Assembly: GCF_032118995.1 (NCBI RefSeq)
Contig: NC_092651.1
Coordinates: 15,749,349 to 15,813,348, forward strand
Direction of reading: 5' to 3'
Origin: Asterias amurensis
Taxonomy: Eukaryota > Echinodermata > Asteroidea > Forcipulatida > Asteriidae
DNA length: 64,000 nt
The notes under the pieces are model-generated. The model did not search any database and was not told the origin of the DNA. It was given only the letters and a program-made list of their open reading frames with translations. Position numbers and translations under genes: made by a program. Below, piece after piece: positions 46,701 to 58,110 of the stretch. The number at the start of each line of letters is the position of its first letter. Position 1 is the first letter of the stretch.

Positions 46701-49700
46701 CACTTCACTGCTTCGAATACCGTTTTGGGGAGTTTCCTTTGAGATTTTCTTTCAAAATAGTCAATGTCTTCAGCGTGGGTTTTATCGGGCCTCAAATTGA
46801 CATGCTTATTACAATATTTTAATACCATAATAAGCACGTCAATTTGAGAGGTTAAAACCTCTGAAGTGTAACGGTCCAATTGCCACAATTTCAATTAATT
46901 ATAATGATCTCATGTTATTACTGTCCAACTATATAAGGCAAACTTCCGTCTGGGCAGAGGTGCAACAAAGAGCATTTCAATCATGTTAACATCACACTGA
47001 GTACCGTTTGCTAATTATAACGTGTACGCATGGCAAGCCATGCAGATACAAAGAACGACCACTGATCATAAACATCACCAATATGCTGTAGGCCTATATA
47101 TGGTGTCGTCATGTCATTTGAATCAATCACCATTCTCCACACTTCAGAAAAAGAAAAAAACTTTGCTATACTACTTTGTGAGGCAATGTGCAGTCGTCAG
47201 GCATCCATTAGCGGTATCATTTCAATTTATCATATAGCCATCATTCATTATACAATGTTCGCTAATTTCCCTTGTGTAGAGTGCATAAAGTGGGTCAAAT
47301 TACTCTCCACCAGCCACCTGGAGATGTGAGATAAAAAGGCGGCATGGAAAGCGGTGTCCAAAATAGGAGTATATGGGTTTGGAGTTCGTAATGGTTTGCC
47401 TCTGAGAGTCTTCAATGTGTGCAAGCAATTAGTCTGCGTAGAAACTACTTAAGAATGGAAGATTTTTTTCAAGGCAATATCAGTGCCGTGGTGCAATATG
47501 ATTTATGAAAAGTTGTGTAGGTTCGAAGTCCCCGTTGTTTTGTGAAATTGGCAATTTGCGAATTCTTATTGAAAATCTATTGAAGTTCTCCGTATTACCA
47601 AGATTCTGTAGTGTCTGAAGTCTACGCAGATACTCAGATTGGTTAATGGCCCTTTTTGTTTTTGCGTGAAAGAAATTCCCAAAGTCAAAGAAGCTTTTAG
47701 GTATTGGTGCCGAAGTTGCATGATAACAAAATAAGTTATAGTCGCGCTGTTCAATTTTGTGGAATAAATCGAGAGTGTGTTGAATCACTGAAACTGCTCA
47801 TTATGCGCAGTCCGACGGAAATGTATCTGGTATCCTACATCAAGAACCGAGATGCTGTTTAACCTTGACGAAAACTCATCCAGCTATCCTTGGGATTGGA
47901 TATCCCTGCTAATGTTTTTCCAGTCTGAACATGACTTATGCCTATCATGCATATAGCATGTTTTCGGCAAGGACTATACGTAAAAGCAACTTCAGTATAA
48001 TGTCTTGGTGCCCGTACATTAAAGACACTGGACACCTTTGGTAATTGTCAAAGACCAGTCTTCTCACTTGGCGTATCTCAACATGTGCACGAAATAACAA
48101 ACCTGTGAAAATTTGAATTTAGCTGGTCGTCGAAGTTGAGATATAATGATGGAAAAAAAACCCTTTACCACACGAAGTTGTGTGTTTTCAGATGCTTGAT
48201 TTCGGAACCTCAAAATCTAATTCTGAGGTCTGTAAATCAAGTTCAAATATTAGTGGAAAATTACTTTTTTTTCTTGAAAACTACGTTACTTCAGAGAGAG
48301 CCGTTTCTCACAATGTTTTATACGATCAACAACTCTCCATTTCTTGTTACCGGGTAAGTTTTTATTCTAACAATTGTTTTGAGCAATTACAAATAGTGTC
48401 CTTGAGCCTTTAACACATTGTCGATTTATATTGAACTAAAACATATATTAACCTTCTCCAGGTACAGCGTCAAATGGGGGCGGTTTGTCCGTTGCCCCCG
48501 TGTCAGCCGAACCATAGGTCGTGGGTTCATCGCTCGTATCTCCCTTGACAAGTCCTTCTTCAGCGTCGGCCTGAAACAACAAAGGGTCACATCATTAGCC
48601 ATTAATAATAATCATTGCTAATCATTGCTGATCCCTGCAGTGCAAAGTGACGTGTCATACAACACACTCAGTGTGCCCTTTAAAAGTTTAGATGAATCCT
48701 AATACACCCGGGGGTTTGAACAATTTGAACGTTGAAGCCAGATGTGAAATTTCCCGTGTTGAATTGTGTTTTTTTCTCGCGGTTTTTTGCCCTTCTGTGC
48801 TCAACATTTATATTAAGGGCTGTACAAATTAATGCATAGATAACACTGATCAGTGTCCAGTGTCTAAATACCTGTAATCAATTATTTAAGTGGTAATGTT
48901 TCCATAGCACCAATGGCATACTTGACAAAGAATGTAATAAATGGAACAACAGAAAATGCGTATACGGAACGAAGATAATACACAAAAACAACAAAGTAAT
49001 TTATGCCCTGCATATTCCCCATTATACACCACCGGCCTTTCAATACGTACAGGTTCTAGGTAGGCAAATTGCAATTGCTATAATTGCTCCACGAAGTGGA
49101 ACTAATTATTATATAGCATTGTACGAGGCATCTATATAAAATAATTGTATTTCTGGGGTACATGTATTGCCGCCATCATGGGCAATTAGTTAACACTTGT
49201 GTGTTCCTTTCTGTGAGTGGAGGAAAGGTGTTCTGTAATTTGTGCACACAAAGGACACATTTCCTCCATTTCCTCGATATACGTATATAGCCTCCAACCA
49301 AGACGCTCGTGTGCATTCCAGATGTCCCCTCACTATACGCTGTTTGGCTCTTCTGTGTATTATTTGTACATAAATATAGAAAAGTATCTTGGTGAATTGA
49401 TTCGTAAGATCTAATTAAGATGCATGACGTCAAACATGACGTCAAACAAATTAACATGAACGGAGTTCAGGTCATTAAAGCTGAGATTTGCGGTTGTTCA
49501 GAAACCTTGTGATGGTTGACTGAAATAATATGTTAAAGACAAAACGCATTTGTGCGTGACTTTGCTGGATGTGCGTACAATGTGACGCTACACAAGGCGA
49601 TGAGTCCCATTGTCTTCTGATGCTGGTCTCTTTCGCCACGAACGGCTTGAGAAAAGGCTAATCAACAATGGACTCGAGGAGAACATGAATTAGTTCAACA

Positions 49701-52502
49701 TTCTGTTTGTTTTTGCAATATTGTTTATTTTCTCTGCAGCAGGTATGATTCGTGGCCATTGACTCGTAAATTAACACCTCCAAACTGTCCCGTTATACAA
49801 TATCCATTGCTTCCCAAAAAGGGGCAAAAATACACTTCAACCCTTTGGTATTTTGCTTCAATTCATAATGATTATTTATAAATAGCAGAACACATTTCGA
49901 AAGCTTTGTATTTCGGTTAATCAATACGGATTACCCACAAAATCTATTTCAATGTTGTTTTGTTTTCTATTTTGCAACAATGTCATCTAGCATTTGGAAT
50001 AATAATTGTCATTAAACGCAAAATAGGCCTACAGTTTTGAATTATCGCACACATACTGAAAGCATTAGACCCTAGAGGCTGGACCCTGATTACATCAACC
50101 AGTGCATTACTTTAACGTTGTGGAAAAATTATTTACATAGCAAAGTACTTGCTAGGTTAATTAGATGAAATTGAAAGTTTACCGAAGTTCATACAAAAAA
50201 CAGTCATACATATAGATACCGTATGAATCAGCTTGCCAATCACTGACAGCCTTGTGGCATTTTGAAAACTTAACAGAACATGGCATGGCATTATAATGGC
50301 ATGGACACGATTTCAGTTGAACCATAAACCGAAATAGTTCCTAAATGTTGTTGTATAATATTTGTTCATTGTAAAACTAGAAGATGTGAGTTACTACACT
50401 ATAAAAACTAAAGAGTTGAATCCAACACTTGCATGAGTTCGGTGAGTGACTTCACTTTGAAAGTGTTGGATCGAGCGTTTTGTTTGTAAAATCTAGCATT
50501 TAATTTTTTGGATCCAACGCAAAAAGGGTTGATTCAACAATTTAAGTGTTATTTCAACATTTCGCAAAAAAATATTCTTTGAACTGTTGGATCAGCTTTT
50601 TAAATGTTAAACTTGCACTGAAATTGTTGACAGAATACTTTAAAATGCTGGATTTAACATATAAAATGCAGGATTCAACACTTTCAAAGAGTAGTCACTC
50701 ACCGAACTCATGCTAGTGTTGGATTCAACTCTTTAGTTTTTAGAGTGTACCAAAGTAAAACGGAAAACTCTGCTTTGAAATCACAACTTCAACAGTCCAT
50801 GACGGCCATTAACCATAAGAGAAGTTCCCCACTGCTATAACATGCATTTCATTTCACACCATCTGGTGTGATTTGATATCATGCAAGGCCTATTGCAATT
50901 GTGTTTAAAGGTACCGGACACTGTTGGTAATTACTCAAAATAATTGTTAGCATACAAACTACTTGATATTGGGCAATTGTTAAGAATTGTTACGGCTCCC
51001 TCTAAAGTAACGTATAGTTTTGAGAAGGGGTAAATTCTCATTCAAATTTTAAAAGACTTCAGATCAAAGCCTTTTGAAACGTTTGGAAGCGCACAAATGT
51101 GTACAGCAAGGGTGTTTTGTCATTATTCTCTTGCAACTTCGACGACCAATTGAGTCAAAATCTTCACAGGTTTGTTATTTTACGCATATTATGTTGGGAC
51201 ACACCAAGTGAGAATACTGTCTTTGACAATTACCAACAGTCCATGCCTTTAAGATAATCCACACGATAAATGCGTCTGTATATCTAAGTATGAAATTGTT
51301 GCCTTGTGTGGTTTTGAGACATAACTGACATCGATTTCCATGGCATTATATTCCACGCGGTTGAATCAGAAATAATATTTAACACTCTTCATAGACAACA
51401 GCAGGCCTTGGCCAAAAAGAGGGATTGATAAAATGCGATGCATGGAAACGATGCGCCTCATTAATCATAATTGCATCCTATACAGAACACATACCTGCTA
51501 TCATGAACCACATCGTATCTAGGCCTATTAAAAATAATAGTAACTTTAAAGGCAGCGGACACTATTGGTAATTACTCAAAATATTTATCAGCTTAAATGG
51601 GAAGAGGTTGATAGTAAAAAACAGTGTGAGAAACGGCTCCCTCTGAAGTGATGTAGTTTTCGAGAAAGAAGTAATTTTCCACGAATTTGATTTCGAGACC
51701 TCAGATTTAGAATTTGAGGTCTCGAAATCAAGCATCTGAAAGCACACAACTTCGTGTGACAAGGATGTTTTTTTTCTTTCATAGTTTACTCGCAACTTCG
51801 ACGACCAATTGAGCTCAATATGTTATTTTATGCATATGTTGAGATACACCAAGTGAGAAGACTGGTCTTTGACAATTATCAATAGTGTCCATGTCTTTAA
51901 TGAGTAGGCCTCTCGTGTTCATTTACAAGGCATCTGGCACATGGATTTCCACCTCCCTAAAATATAGTTTTGTGTTTGCAATACCTGCCAGTATTTGCAT
52001 CCCTTGGCTGAGGGCTGACATTTTATTGGTCCGAGTTGGTGTGTTTGGCAAGTTTGGATTTGATTTGACATTACCGGGCGTCGTACATTGACGATAGTCG
52101 TATGGCTTACACTGGACTGTAATTTACCTGGATACAATGATGCATCTTCATAATCAGCTCAGATAATACAAAATTAATAAATTAATTGCAAAACAAATAG
52201 GCCTAAGATAAATAAATAACTGAATGTGCATAAAAAGTCAACACAAAATACCAGTATGAGATACCATATAAATACTATGAAAATAATCTGAAATGAAATA
52301 AGGACAGAAATCCAGCAGAAAAAAACCACCATATAATATTGCAAAAAAAAAAATGTTTTGGACAGAACAGCCATAACAGAATAATAACAGGCATTGTTTG
52401 AGTTATAAAGTCAACACTGAAGTAAAAACATATCAGCAGCTGTATTGTCTTTGTTTAAACAAACACCGTATACAAAAACCACAAACACCAAAATCTTACC
52501 AT
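43711..52502 (-). CDS. TMEM272: Transmembrane protein 272-like (four-pass membrane protein)
   Basis: Six exons: 52502-52500 (only the ATG), 48570-48453, 46356-46249, 45741-45682, 44668-44459, 43892-43711. All internal junctions are phase 1 with GT-AG, giving 226 aa. The N-terminal cytosolic part reads MADAEEGLVKGDTSDEPTTY and contains PPPFD and a PPSYKSV (PPxY) motif. TM1 is VLMAVVLAVPIAMVIVGA, then NDCPVQ, the family hallmark. TM2 is SLIPVFLIVSGTIYIIKTLL, TM3 SRVFACVLLVFFILGNVWVY, TM4 VYYFSFWLLTLTYIVLILG, followed by CCCACC, a likely palmitoylation site. Function is unknown; PPxY suggests binding of WW-domain proteins such as NEDD4 ligases. Intron 1 is 3.9 kb. The family call is good; one-to-one orthology to human TMEM272 is less sure. 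Confidence 0.88.
44881..45261. mobile_element. MITE-A copy 4
   Basis: 381 bp between TTAA at 44877-44880 and 45262-45265. Ends AGGCAGTGGACACTATTGGT and ATAGTGTTCACTGCCT. The centre has the paired GAGACCTCGAGTTCTATAAA / GAGGTCTCGAAATCGAATTC. In TMEM272 intron 4. Confidence 0.92.
45295..45655. repeat. MITE-G fragment and tandem duplication of about 150 bp
   Basis: AGGATGATTTAAAAGAGTGC with GCTACCAGAAAAAG and GGAGACAGAATCTCCTGATA (45353-45500) is repeated at 45503-45655 with about 10% differences. The AGAGTGCGCTACCAGAAG and ACAGAATCTCC pieces match MITE-G (61038-61190), so a G fragment was captured in the duplicated unit. Confidence 0.75.
45790..46025 (+). pseudogene. LINE 3' remnant (CR1/Jockey-like reverse transcriptase C terminus)
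   Basis: Plus-strand frame reads SRSKNKNLLSAPGITNTSYI and then LAVHLWNSLPQNVKHAETTD with QFLITLRGNV. The xLWNSLPxxxRxxxTxxxFKxxLK pattern ends many CR1, L2 and Jockey-group LINEs. Only the last 70 or so codons remain; it ends at a TAA after ANARC. In TMEM272 intron 3, antisense to the gene. Confidence 0.65.
46030..46195. repeat. ACTCTTTT-type repeat fragment 1
   Basis: GACAACTCTTTTTAGAGTGA, then TTTTCACTCAAAAAGAGTGA and CACTCTCAAAAGAGCGAAAC. The same alternating motif fills 58795-58930 and 58330-58395. Likely a decayed palindromic element. Confidence 0.5.
46496..46601. mobile_element. 106-bp foldback with GGTGGCAGCA ends, copy 1
   Basis: Ends TAGGTGGCAGCAAACTTACC and TGAGTCTGCTGCCACCTAAC are inverses. 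The interior has GAGAATGTACGCATGC. A second copy is at 59262-59358. In TMEM272 intron 2. Confidence 0.7.
47470..47800 (-). other. Unrecognised open frame in TMEM272 intron 2
   Basis: A 102-codon minus-strand frame (47788-47480) has balanced composition, unlike the AT-rich noise ORFs: KTKRAINQSEYLRRLQTLQN and SIRIRKLPISQNNGDFEP. No family recognised; it could be a decayed transposon fragment or chance. Confidence 0.25.
48023..48409. mobile_element. MITE-A copy 5
   Basis: 387 bp between TTAA at 48019-48022 and 48410-48413. Ends AGACACTGGACACCTTTGGT and AAATAGTGTCCTTGAGCCT. It ends about 40 bp from the donor of TMEM272 exon 2. Confidence 0.88.
48571..50390. other. TMEM272 intron 1, part without recognised repeats
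   Basis: AT-rich DNA; no exon, SINE or palindromic element recognised in 48571-50390. Confidence 0.4.
50395..50749. mobile_element. 355-bp element with TACACTnTAAAAACTAAAGAG ends
   Basis: Ends TACACTATAAAAACTAAAGA and the inverse of CTTTAGTTTTTAGAGTGTA pair, and the arms continue with GAGTTGAATCCAACACT and GAGTTCGGTGAGTGACT (mirrored as AGTCACTCACCGAACTC). The interior has several GTTGGAT/ATCCAAC motifs. One copy in the window, in TMEM272 intron 1. Confidence 0.8.
50909..51248. mobile_element. MITE-A copy 6
   Basis: 340 bp between TTAA at 50905-50908 and 51249-51252. Ends AGGTACCGGACACTGTTGGT and TTACCAACAGTCCATGCCT. More diverged than other copies. Confidence 0.85.
51550..51896. mobile_element. 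MITE-A copy 7
   Basis: 347 bp between TTAA at 51546-51549 and 51897-51900. Ends AGGCAGCGGACACTATTGGT and CAATAGTGTCCATGTCT. Confidence 0.9.
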
Positions 52503-52755
52503 ATTATTTGCCCGTGATTGCAACTGACCCGCCTTTTCCCACAATCACCTGATGCATCAACCACAAGCTCACTATACTCTTCGATCTCGGAGTCTCAATT
52601 GCCCGCGCTGAGAGCTCAACCGACTACCCTGGTCGTCTGGTTGATAAGCACAGTGGTTTCAGCCTATGGATCTCTGCATTTTTTTTGAAAACGGTCTGCT
52701 GCTTATACGTCTGGCCACACCTCATTTGCATAAACAGCAGAACTAGCCAATGGTA
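52500..52755 (-). promoter_or_regulatory. TMEM272 first exon and core-promoter candidate
   Basis: Minus strand: CCAAT is present in reverse (ATTGG, 52751-52747), then the octamer ATGCAAAT (52731-52724), then a TATA-like GTATAAGCAGC (52708-52698). A transcription start would fall near 52670-52680. About 170 nt of 5' UTR lead to AATAATATG followed at once by the donor gtaaga (52499-52494). The elements and spacing are seen; promoter function is inferred. Confidence 0.55.
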
Positions 52756-52919
52756 GTGATTGTTTACAGCTATTTATCAACATAAAAAGCCAGGGGAGAA
52801 GTGTTGATTTTTTTTTTTTGGTGGAAAAAGATAACTATTATATTTTTGTAGAATCTTTAATGCAATTTGGAAAAGGTTTGGATTTTAAATCCCCTCGCGA
52901 CGAGGAACTGGATTTATAA

Positions 52920-52941
52920 TGGGGGGGGGGGGGGGGGGGTG
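52920..52941 (+). repeat. Poly-G tract
   Basis: About 19 consecutive G followed by T and GGGGGTG. Likely length-variable, and able to form a G-quadruplex. Confidence 0.8.
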
Positions 52942-53156
52942 GGGGTGAAATCATTACCAATGCAATCCAGAGAAATAGGGTCTAAAATTAATCAAAGATC
53001 AGAAAATTGATTGCCAAAATAGATAAGCCCAATCTTACCAATGTTGTGCACACCGTTAATTTTTATAGCTGATGTTGATTTTGCATCGGGGATAAACAAA
53101 ATTTACATTTTATGTGAACTTTGGTTTGTCTGATTATTTTGTGTTTATACCACCTG

Positions 53157-53344
53157 GGCCCAATTTCATAGATCTGCTTATAAGCACACAATGTTGCTTT
53201 AACCATTTTCTGCCGAGCAGATATGAGCAGGTAAACATGTGACAAGGCTGGCACTTCGCTGGTAACCTTACTCTGTTTAACATTATTTTGCTGTGCTTAG
53301 ACATTTTGTGATTAATAAGCAGCTCTGTGAAATTTGGCCCAGGT
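53157..53344. mobile_element. MITE-F copy, complete
   Basis: From GGGCCCAATTTCATAGATCT to AGCTCTGTGAAATTTGGCCC, 188 bp. Arms share GCTTATAAGCAC and CTGCTTATTAATC segments. Confidence 0.75.
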
Positions 53345-53586
53345 CCCATCATCGACTGTGTGTGCTTTTACAATCCACTGTAAGATAAGCGCAGAATTCT
53401 GCTGTAAACCGTGCAATTAATTCGGGCCCTTATTTTTGTTACAGTCATGTGACTGTTTTTCATTGAGTGCATTTTATGAATGCGTGCCTCATTATAATAA
53501 TGCACCATATGGACCGTCAAAACAAGGTTACCATAGTAATATTTTAAAGAATTATCATCAGAATGTCATTGTAGGTATAATCAATA

Positions 53587-53732
53587 GGAAAGACTTCCGT
53601 ATCCTGTCACCACCACTCTTTCACACGTGTTTACCAGAAGGAATATCTCACCATTTGAGTCAATTAGTTACTAATTTATTTCAAAATTGTAACGAATTAA
53701 AAAAGTGGTGGGCAGGATACGGAAATTTGTCC
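53587..53732. mobile_element. MITE-D copy 7 (variant arms)
   Basis: GGAAAGACTTCCGTATCCTG to CAGGATACGGAAATTTGTCC. The CACCACTCTTTCA / AAAAAGTGGTGGG inner parts match the family. The inner arm has TATCCTGTCACC rather than TATGGCGCC, as partly in copy 2. Confidence 0.75.
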
Positions 53733-54009
53733 AATACAATATTATATGGTGCATGTGGTTCTAGCATTTGATAAACTGACCATGTCCTTTTTTTAAATCT
53801 TCTCTTTTGGACGTGGATAGAGTATCTTAGTTGGAGTTGGCTGATGAAGGTGTGGGACTGTGTTAACATTTGGATGGCTATGAACCACAACTAACAACTT
53901 GTTGAACAAACACATTCCATTTTTTGCATTCCTGTGGAGACATCTTTTATTCTTTCCTTTGTTCCCAGTCTTAAGATTTTCCCATAGACTTTGTACACGA
54001 AATTCCCTG

Positions 54010-54100
54010 TGGGTTTTTTGTTTGTTTGTTTGTTTGTTTGTTTGTTTGTTTGTTTTAGTTTTTGTTTGTTTGTTTGTTTGTTTGTTTTTTTGTTTTTTTT
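54010..54100. repeat. TTTG microsatellite
   Basis: Repeated GTTT units in two blocks separated by TAGTTTTT, then a G run at 54099-54108. Confidence 0.9.
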
Positions 54101-54439
54101 GGGGGGGTGGGGGCAACCAGCAGCGCTTACAACTTGGTCTCCTGCCTAATTGCATGGCAATACCTGCACCTTTAGATGCCGTGGGATATCCAGGTGTAAA
54201 TTTTAATCAAGGCTCTTCACTACACTATGGGCATGAGGTAGTCATCGTCAAATATTGCAGAATGATAAAAATACAATAATTACACATTGTGGATCCTCAT
54301 TGTTTAGGAGAAATAATTGAACATGGAACAAGCGTTACTGTAGTAACGCTTCTCAGTTTGTGTATACCTCAGAGATTATGATTCGCGCGGGATAGGATTG
54401 ATTTCCACCAATATCTAAAAAATGCAAATACCTTTTGAA

Positions 54440-54880
54440 ATGAATTGTTCGCAGTTTTATTGCATAGGCCTACATCAACATTTTAGGCCTTTAGGCTTAT
54501 ATGATGAAAAGAAACTGAGAGTCACAGAAAGAGCAATGGAGAGGATCATGGTTGAAGTTACAAGAAAGGGCAGGGTCAGAAATGAGGACTTACAAAAAAA
54601 AAGAAAAACAAATGCCAGGAAATAAAAACCAAGAAATGGAGGTGGACAGGCCACCTTGCAAGACGTCATGACAAAAGATGGACACATTGCATTACGGAAT
54701 GGATCACAAGAACGCATTATACGAGACGTAGAGGCAGACCAAGCAGGCGTTGGATGGACGACATCACAGAGTTCGGAACCGTCACATGGATGCGACGCGC
54801 ACAGGAAAGATCGAGGTAGAATAATGAATAATGATGAAGAGGCCTTCCTTCTTCAGTGGAGCGACATTATCTAGATAGAC
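54440..54880 (+). pseudogene. LINE 3' remnant (RTE-like endonuclease-reverse transcriptase C terminus)
   Basis: Plus-strand pieces: LRVTERAMERIMVEVTRKGR, then after a frame change KWRWTGHLARRHDKRWTHCI, TEWITRTHYTRRRGRPSRRW and MDDITEFGTVTWMRRAQERS, ending LEEAFLLQWSD. This is the typical tail of endonuclease-reverse transcriptase LINEs (AMER..L, W.GH.AR, RGRP..RW, WR..AQ.R). At least two frameshifts; 5' parts absent. Confidence 0.75.
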
Positions 54881-55077
54881 AAATACAGGCCTATATAATG
54901 ACAACACTTGAACGATTCCAAAAACCGAAGGAATACTTCGCCTTTAAACAAGATTGTCGTTCAGTTATACAGAATTTTTTTCATCAGACCTACTGTAACA
55001 GTTGTCAGATGATCACCCTTTTTTAATAATTGTTTTTTTGGGGGAGGGGTCATTTATTTAAATAAATATCTATAGAA

Positions 55078-55195
55078 GAGTTTGCGGTAACACCATGTAA
55101 TAACAATCTCTAAATGAGTTGGGGTGGTTCTGAAAAGAACCGTTGGGTTAACTCGACGTTTCGATCAGTATGCTCTGATCGTCTTCTGGAGAATC
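55078..55195. repeat. Module with TCGACGTTTCGAT, copy 2
   Basis: TTTGCGGTAACACCATGTAA through AACTCGACGTTTCGATCAGT and TGCTCTGATCGTCTTCTGGA matches 43455-43575 at most positions. It stands alone here. The ACGTTTCGA...CTCTGATCGTC arrangement recalls Penelope-type element ends, but nothing coding supports that. Confidence 0.6.
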
Positions 55196-55483
55196 CTACT
55201 TAAATAAATATCTCTACCCAAGATGAATCTTTTATTTCTCAAACAAGATTCGTTCAAACCAACACGCCAAAAACAAAGAACCAGAGAGCAGAGTTCTTAC
55301 ATGACTAATGAACATTGTATTTATTACGCGAACAACAGAAAGTGATAAGAATAATAACAGGTTCATTAAAAATAAATAAAGGAAAATAGCGTCAACGCAT
55401 GATAACATTAAAGAGGGGAAGCACATGCCTATGGTAAGATATTCAAAACATTTATAGTTAGGCTACATGCAGTTGGTTCCTGC

Positions 55484-55664
55484 CCCCGATTTCACGAAAC
55501 TCATCGCAAGTAGCGACGCATCGTAGGGTTTGCGATGCGTCGCTGGATGCGTCGCAGTCCTATAAGACACGTCACGGCTGCGACGAGTTCGCAACTTACG
55601 ACTTGTAACCGGTCGCAACTTTCACTTGCGACGCGTCGCAGCGCTTCGTGAAATCGGGGGCTGC
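55484..55664. mobile_element. 181-bp GC-rich foldback with CCCCCGATTTCACGAA ends
   Basis: Ends CCCCCGATTTCACGAAACTC and TTCGTGAAATCGGGGG are inverses. The interior is full of GCGACGCATCG, GATGCGTCGC and GCGACGCGTCGC, so it can fold in several ways. The tips resemble MITE-E with a C/A change. Confidence 0.8.
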
Positions 55665-57780
55665 TTCTTTCTAAAATGGCTTCTTCGTAAACCTCACATA
55701 ATACAACGATAGTATTCACCAGTTATAGCGAGTCACACTTTTATTTTGCTTGATTATAGTGAGCCACACTTTTGTTTTGCTTGGATGATTCCATCTACAA
55801 TAAAATAATGATTATTTTGTCCACCCAGCCCCGCTTTGGTGAAAGAGATTTCAGTATGAGGTAACAATGAGAAAACAGGATGGAAACCACTATAATAACA
55901 AAAGTATAGTAAAATGCACTTTCTAAGGATTCCCGACCAGCAGGATCTAAAATCAACGAACAAACAACTCATTTAACATCTTAGATTCGTCTTATATGCC
56001 TATTAAAACAATACAGCTGTAAGTACTACAACGCCACAATGTGTAGGCCTTCATAGTAAAAAGAGCGCCTTATATAAGTTATACTGAACTAATGCTATGA
56101 ATAGACATACATATTCCAAATGAAATTTAAAGACGTTTTAAAAATCAACTCAATACGAATGCTTGAAAATGAAATTGGCTGCTGGTTATTTTTTTTGCAA
56201 AAAAAACCCTATATTTTGAACATTTTCAGAATCAGAATATACTATAATAATGACATCTTATTAAGAGGCCTATATATTTAATTAAGTTTGTCTTATTTAA
56301 AAATTAACTTGATCGTTGTTTGAAGAGGCTATAGTCAATATATTTCGTTTCGGTAGAAGGTCCAACAATGGATAAAGTTGAAGCAAATTTCCTTGGCCCT
56401 TCTCTCTTTTCTATCGTAAAAACGGAACATTCGAAGAAACATAAACTTGAAAAAGAAAGAAAGAATAAAAAACATAACTGGCCATAGTTATATAAAAATT
56501 GATTGCATTTTCTAAGCTACTATAGACATGTTAAGAATGTGCGCTTTTTCATTCATTTTTTTAATATACAGCAATAAGGCCTATATTTACCTATAACTAT
56601 ACTATATTTTTGGTATCGTTGATAGCTTAGTATATTTTGTAACAACCTACTGAATACGGATGCTATGCAACTATTCCGATAGATAATATCTATAGTACTA
56701 TATAATACATTTCTGGAAACTTTCCTTCCACCGCTTTTAAATTTGGACTGTTTGAAGCTGTTAAAGTACATTATTTTTATCATTTCTTTAATTGCATAAA
56801 ATTGCATAGATATATTTTCAATTAGACGCCAGTTGAACACTCTGCGGTATAAGTACAGAATCAAGTTACTATGATTAAGGGATAGATTTTATTATTTAAA
56901 AAAAACCATGCTATTTGTGTAAACAAAATCCTCCACCTTTTCGATGATTATTATGGTGTAAATTAATATAAGTAATATAAAATGTTAATTAAGTAAGTTT
57001 AGTATATAGTCAAAGTGAACGAAATTTCACAATGCAAATGTCGGTAAATTAATAATAATAATTATTAAACATTCATAATAACATACATTTTATGTAAATA
57101 TAATTTCAAAAATATCTAATATGTATTAAAATTACAAATGTCACTCTAATGTCACTCATAATATTTCACATTTAGTGATAGATTTATAATAATAAAAATG
57201 TCTAATAGTAATACATCTTCTTTTTCTTCTGTTTTTTGAGGGGAATGGTTTGGTTTTCACTAATTTCAATAACACACCAAATGTCATCAAAAGGTTTAAG
57301 GTACCAGAAACAACAGGAATAAGGTACCAAAAGAATAGGTTTAAGGTACCAAAGAACAAAGTTTTTGTCAGAGACATTACTGTGCACATTGTTTTGTTGT
57401 AAACTACAGAATAAACCGGTATACGAGTTTGTGGAAGTATCTCGCATGGAGGTATTTCGGTGATATTATATTTCACAGGACCAATTGATGCTTTGTTATC
57501 GCATTTTTTTGGTGTTTTATCTTTGCCAAAACAATTTTTTCATAATTATAAAAAACATTGTGAAAATGTTATGTTAAAATCTTCAAAACGTATGCATGAT
57601 AATGTCTGGCATTTAGTGGTACTATTCTTCAAATTGTCATTGCAATGTAGATATTATGCGTTTTCCTTCAATGGGATATGGGGCCACAGGTCATTAACCA
57701 TAGTAATCAATTCTCTTAGTTTTTTTATGAACAATTATATGGCGCCGGTGTGGCAGGAGATTATGTGTGTCCCCCCCCCC
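55665..57780. other. Intergenic stretch, AT-rich
   Basis: No gene recognised. AGTTATAGCGAGTCACACTT and a near repeat occur at 55722 and 55750. GGTTTAAGGTACCA-type motifs recur at 57294-57352 three times. Confidence 0.4.
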
Positions 57781-57784
57781 CTGG

Positions 57785-57915
57785 AGAGTCCCCATATGTG
57801 GCAAACTGTGTACAAACTACTTATGAAAGCGCCCTCTTTTGAAACATCCCCCTTCAGCCCACTCATTTTGCATATATGGGGACAGAATTTCCAGCCGACC
57901 TTTTCCCCTGGGACA
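57785..57915. repeat. MITE-G copy 2
   Basis: GTCCCCATATGTGGCAAACT, GTGTACAAACTACTTATGAA, AGCGCCCTCTTTTGAAACAT and ATATGGGGACAGAATTTCCA. Inverted tips CCCCATATG / CATATGGGG frame it. Confidence 0.65.
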
Positions 57916-58110
57916 CTGGCATGCATTTGCTCTCAAAATATACCCATGTAATACTCCTGGGTGTAGATTAAGCAATTGGCATGAACAAGATTCTAGCACA
58001 CACTATGATATCCCAATACAACAAAACTTAAGTACGGTGCACCTGACTATTTTTGTATGATATAAACAAGACGTTGTTGAAACATGAAGCAATTTAAGCT
58101 CAATCCCTCT

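Noticed and set aside
57156-57476. Overlapping minus ORFs with repeated WYLKPI-type segments
   Set aside because: They arise from the local GGTTTAAGGTACCA repeats; no homology recognised.
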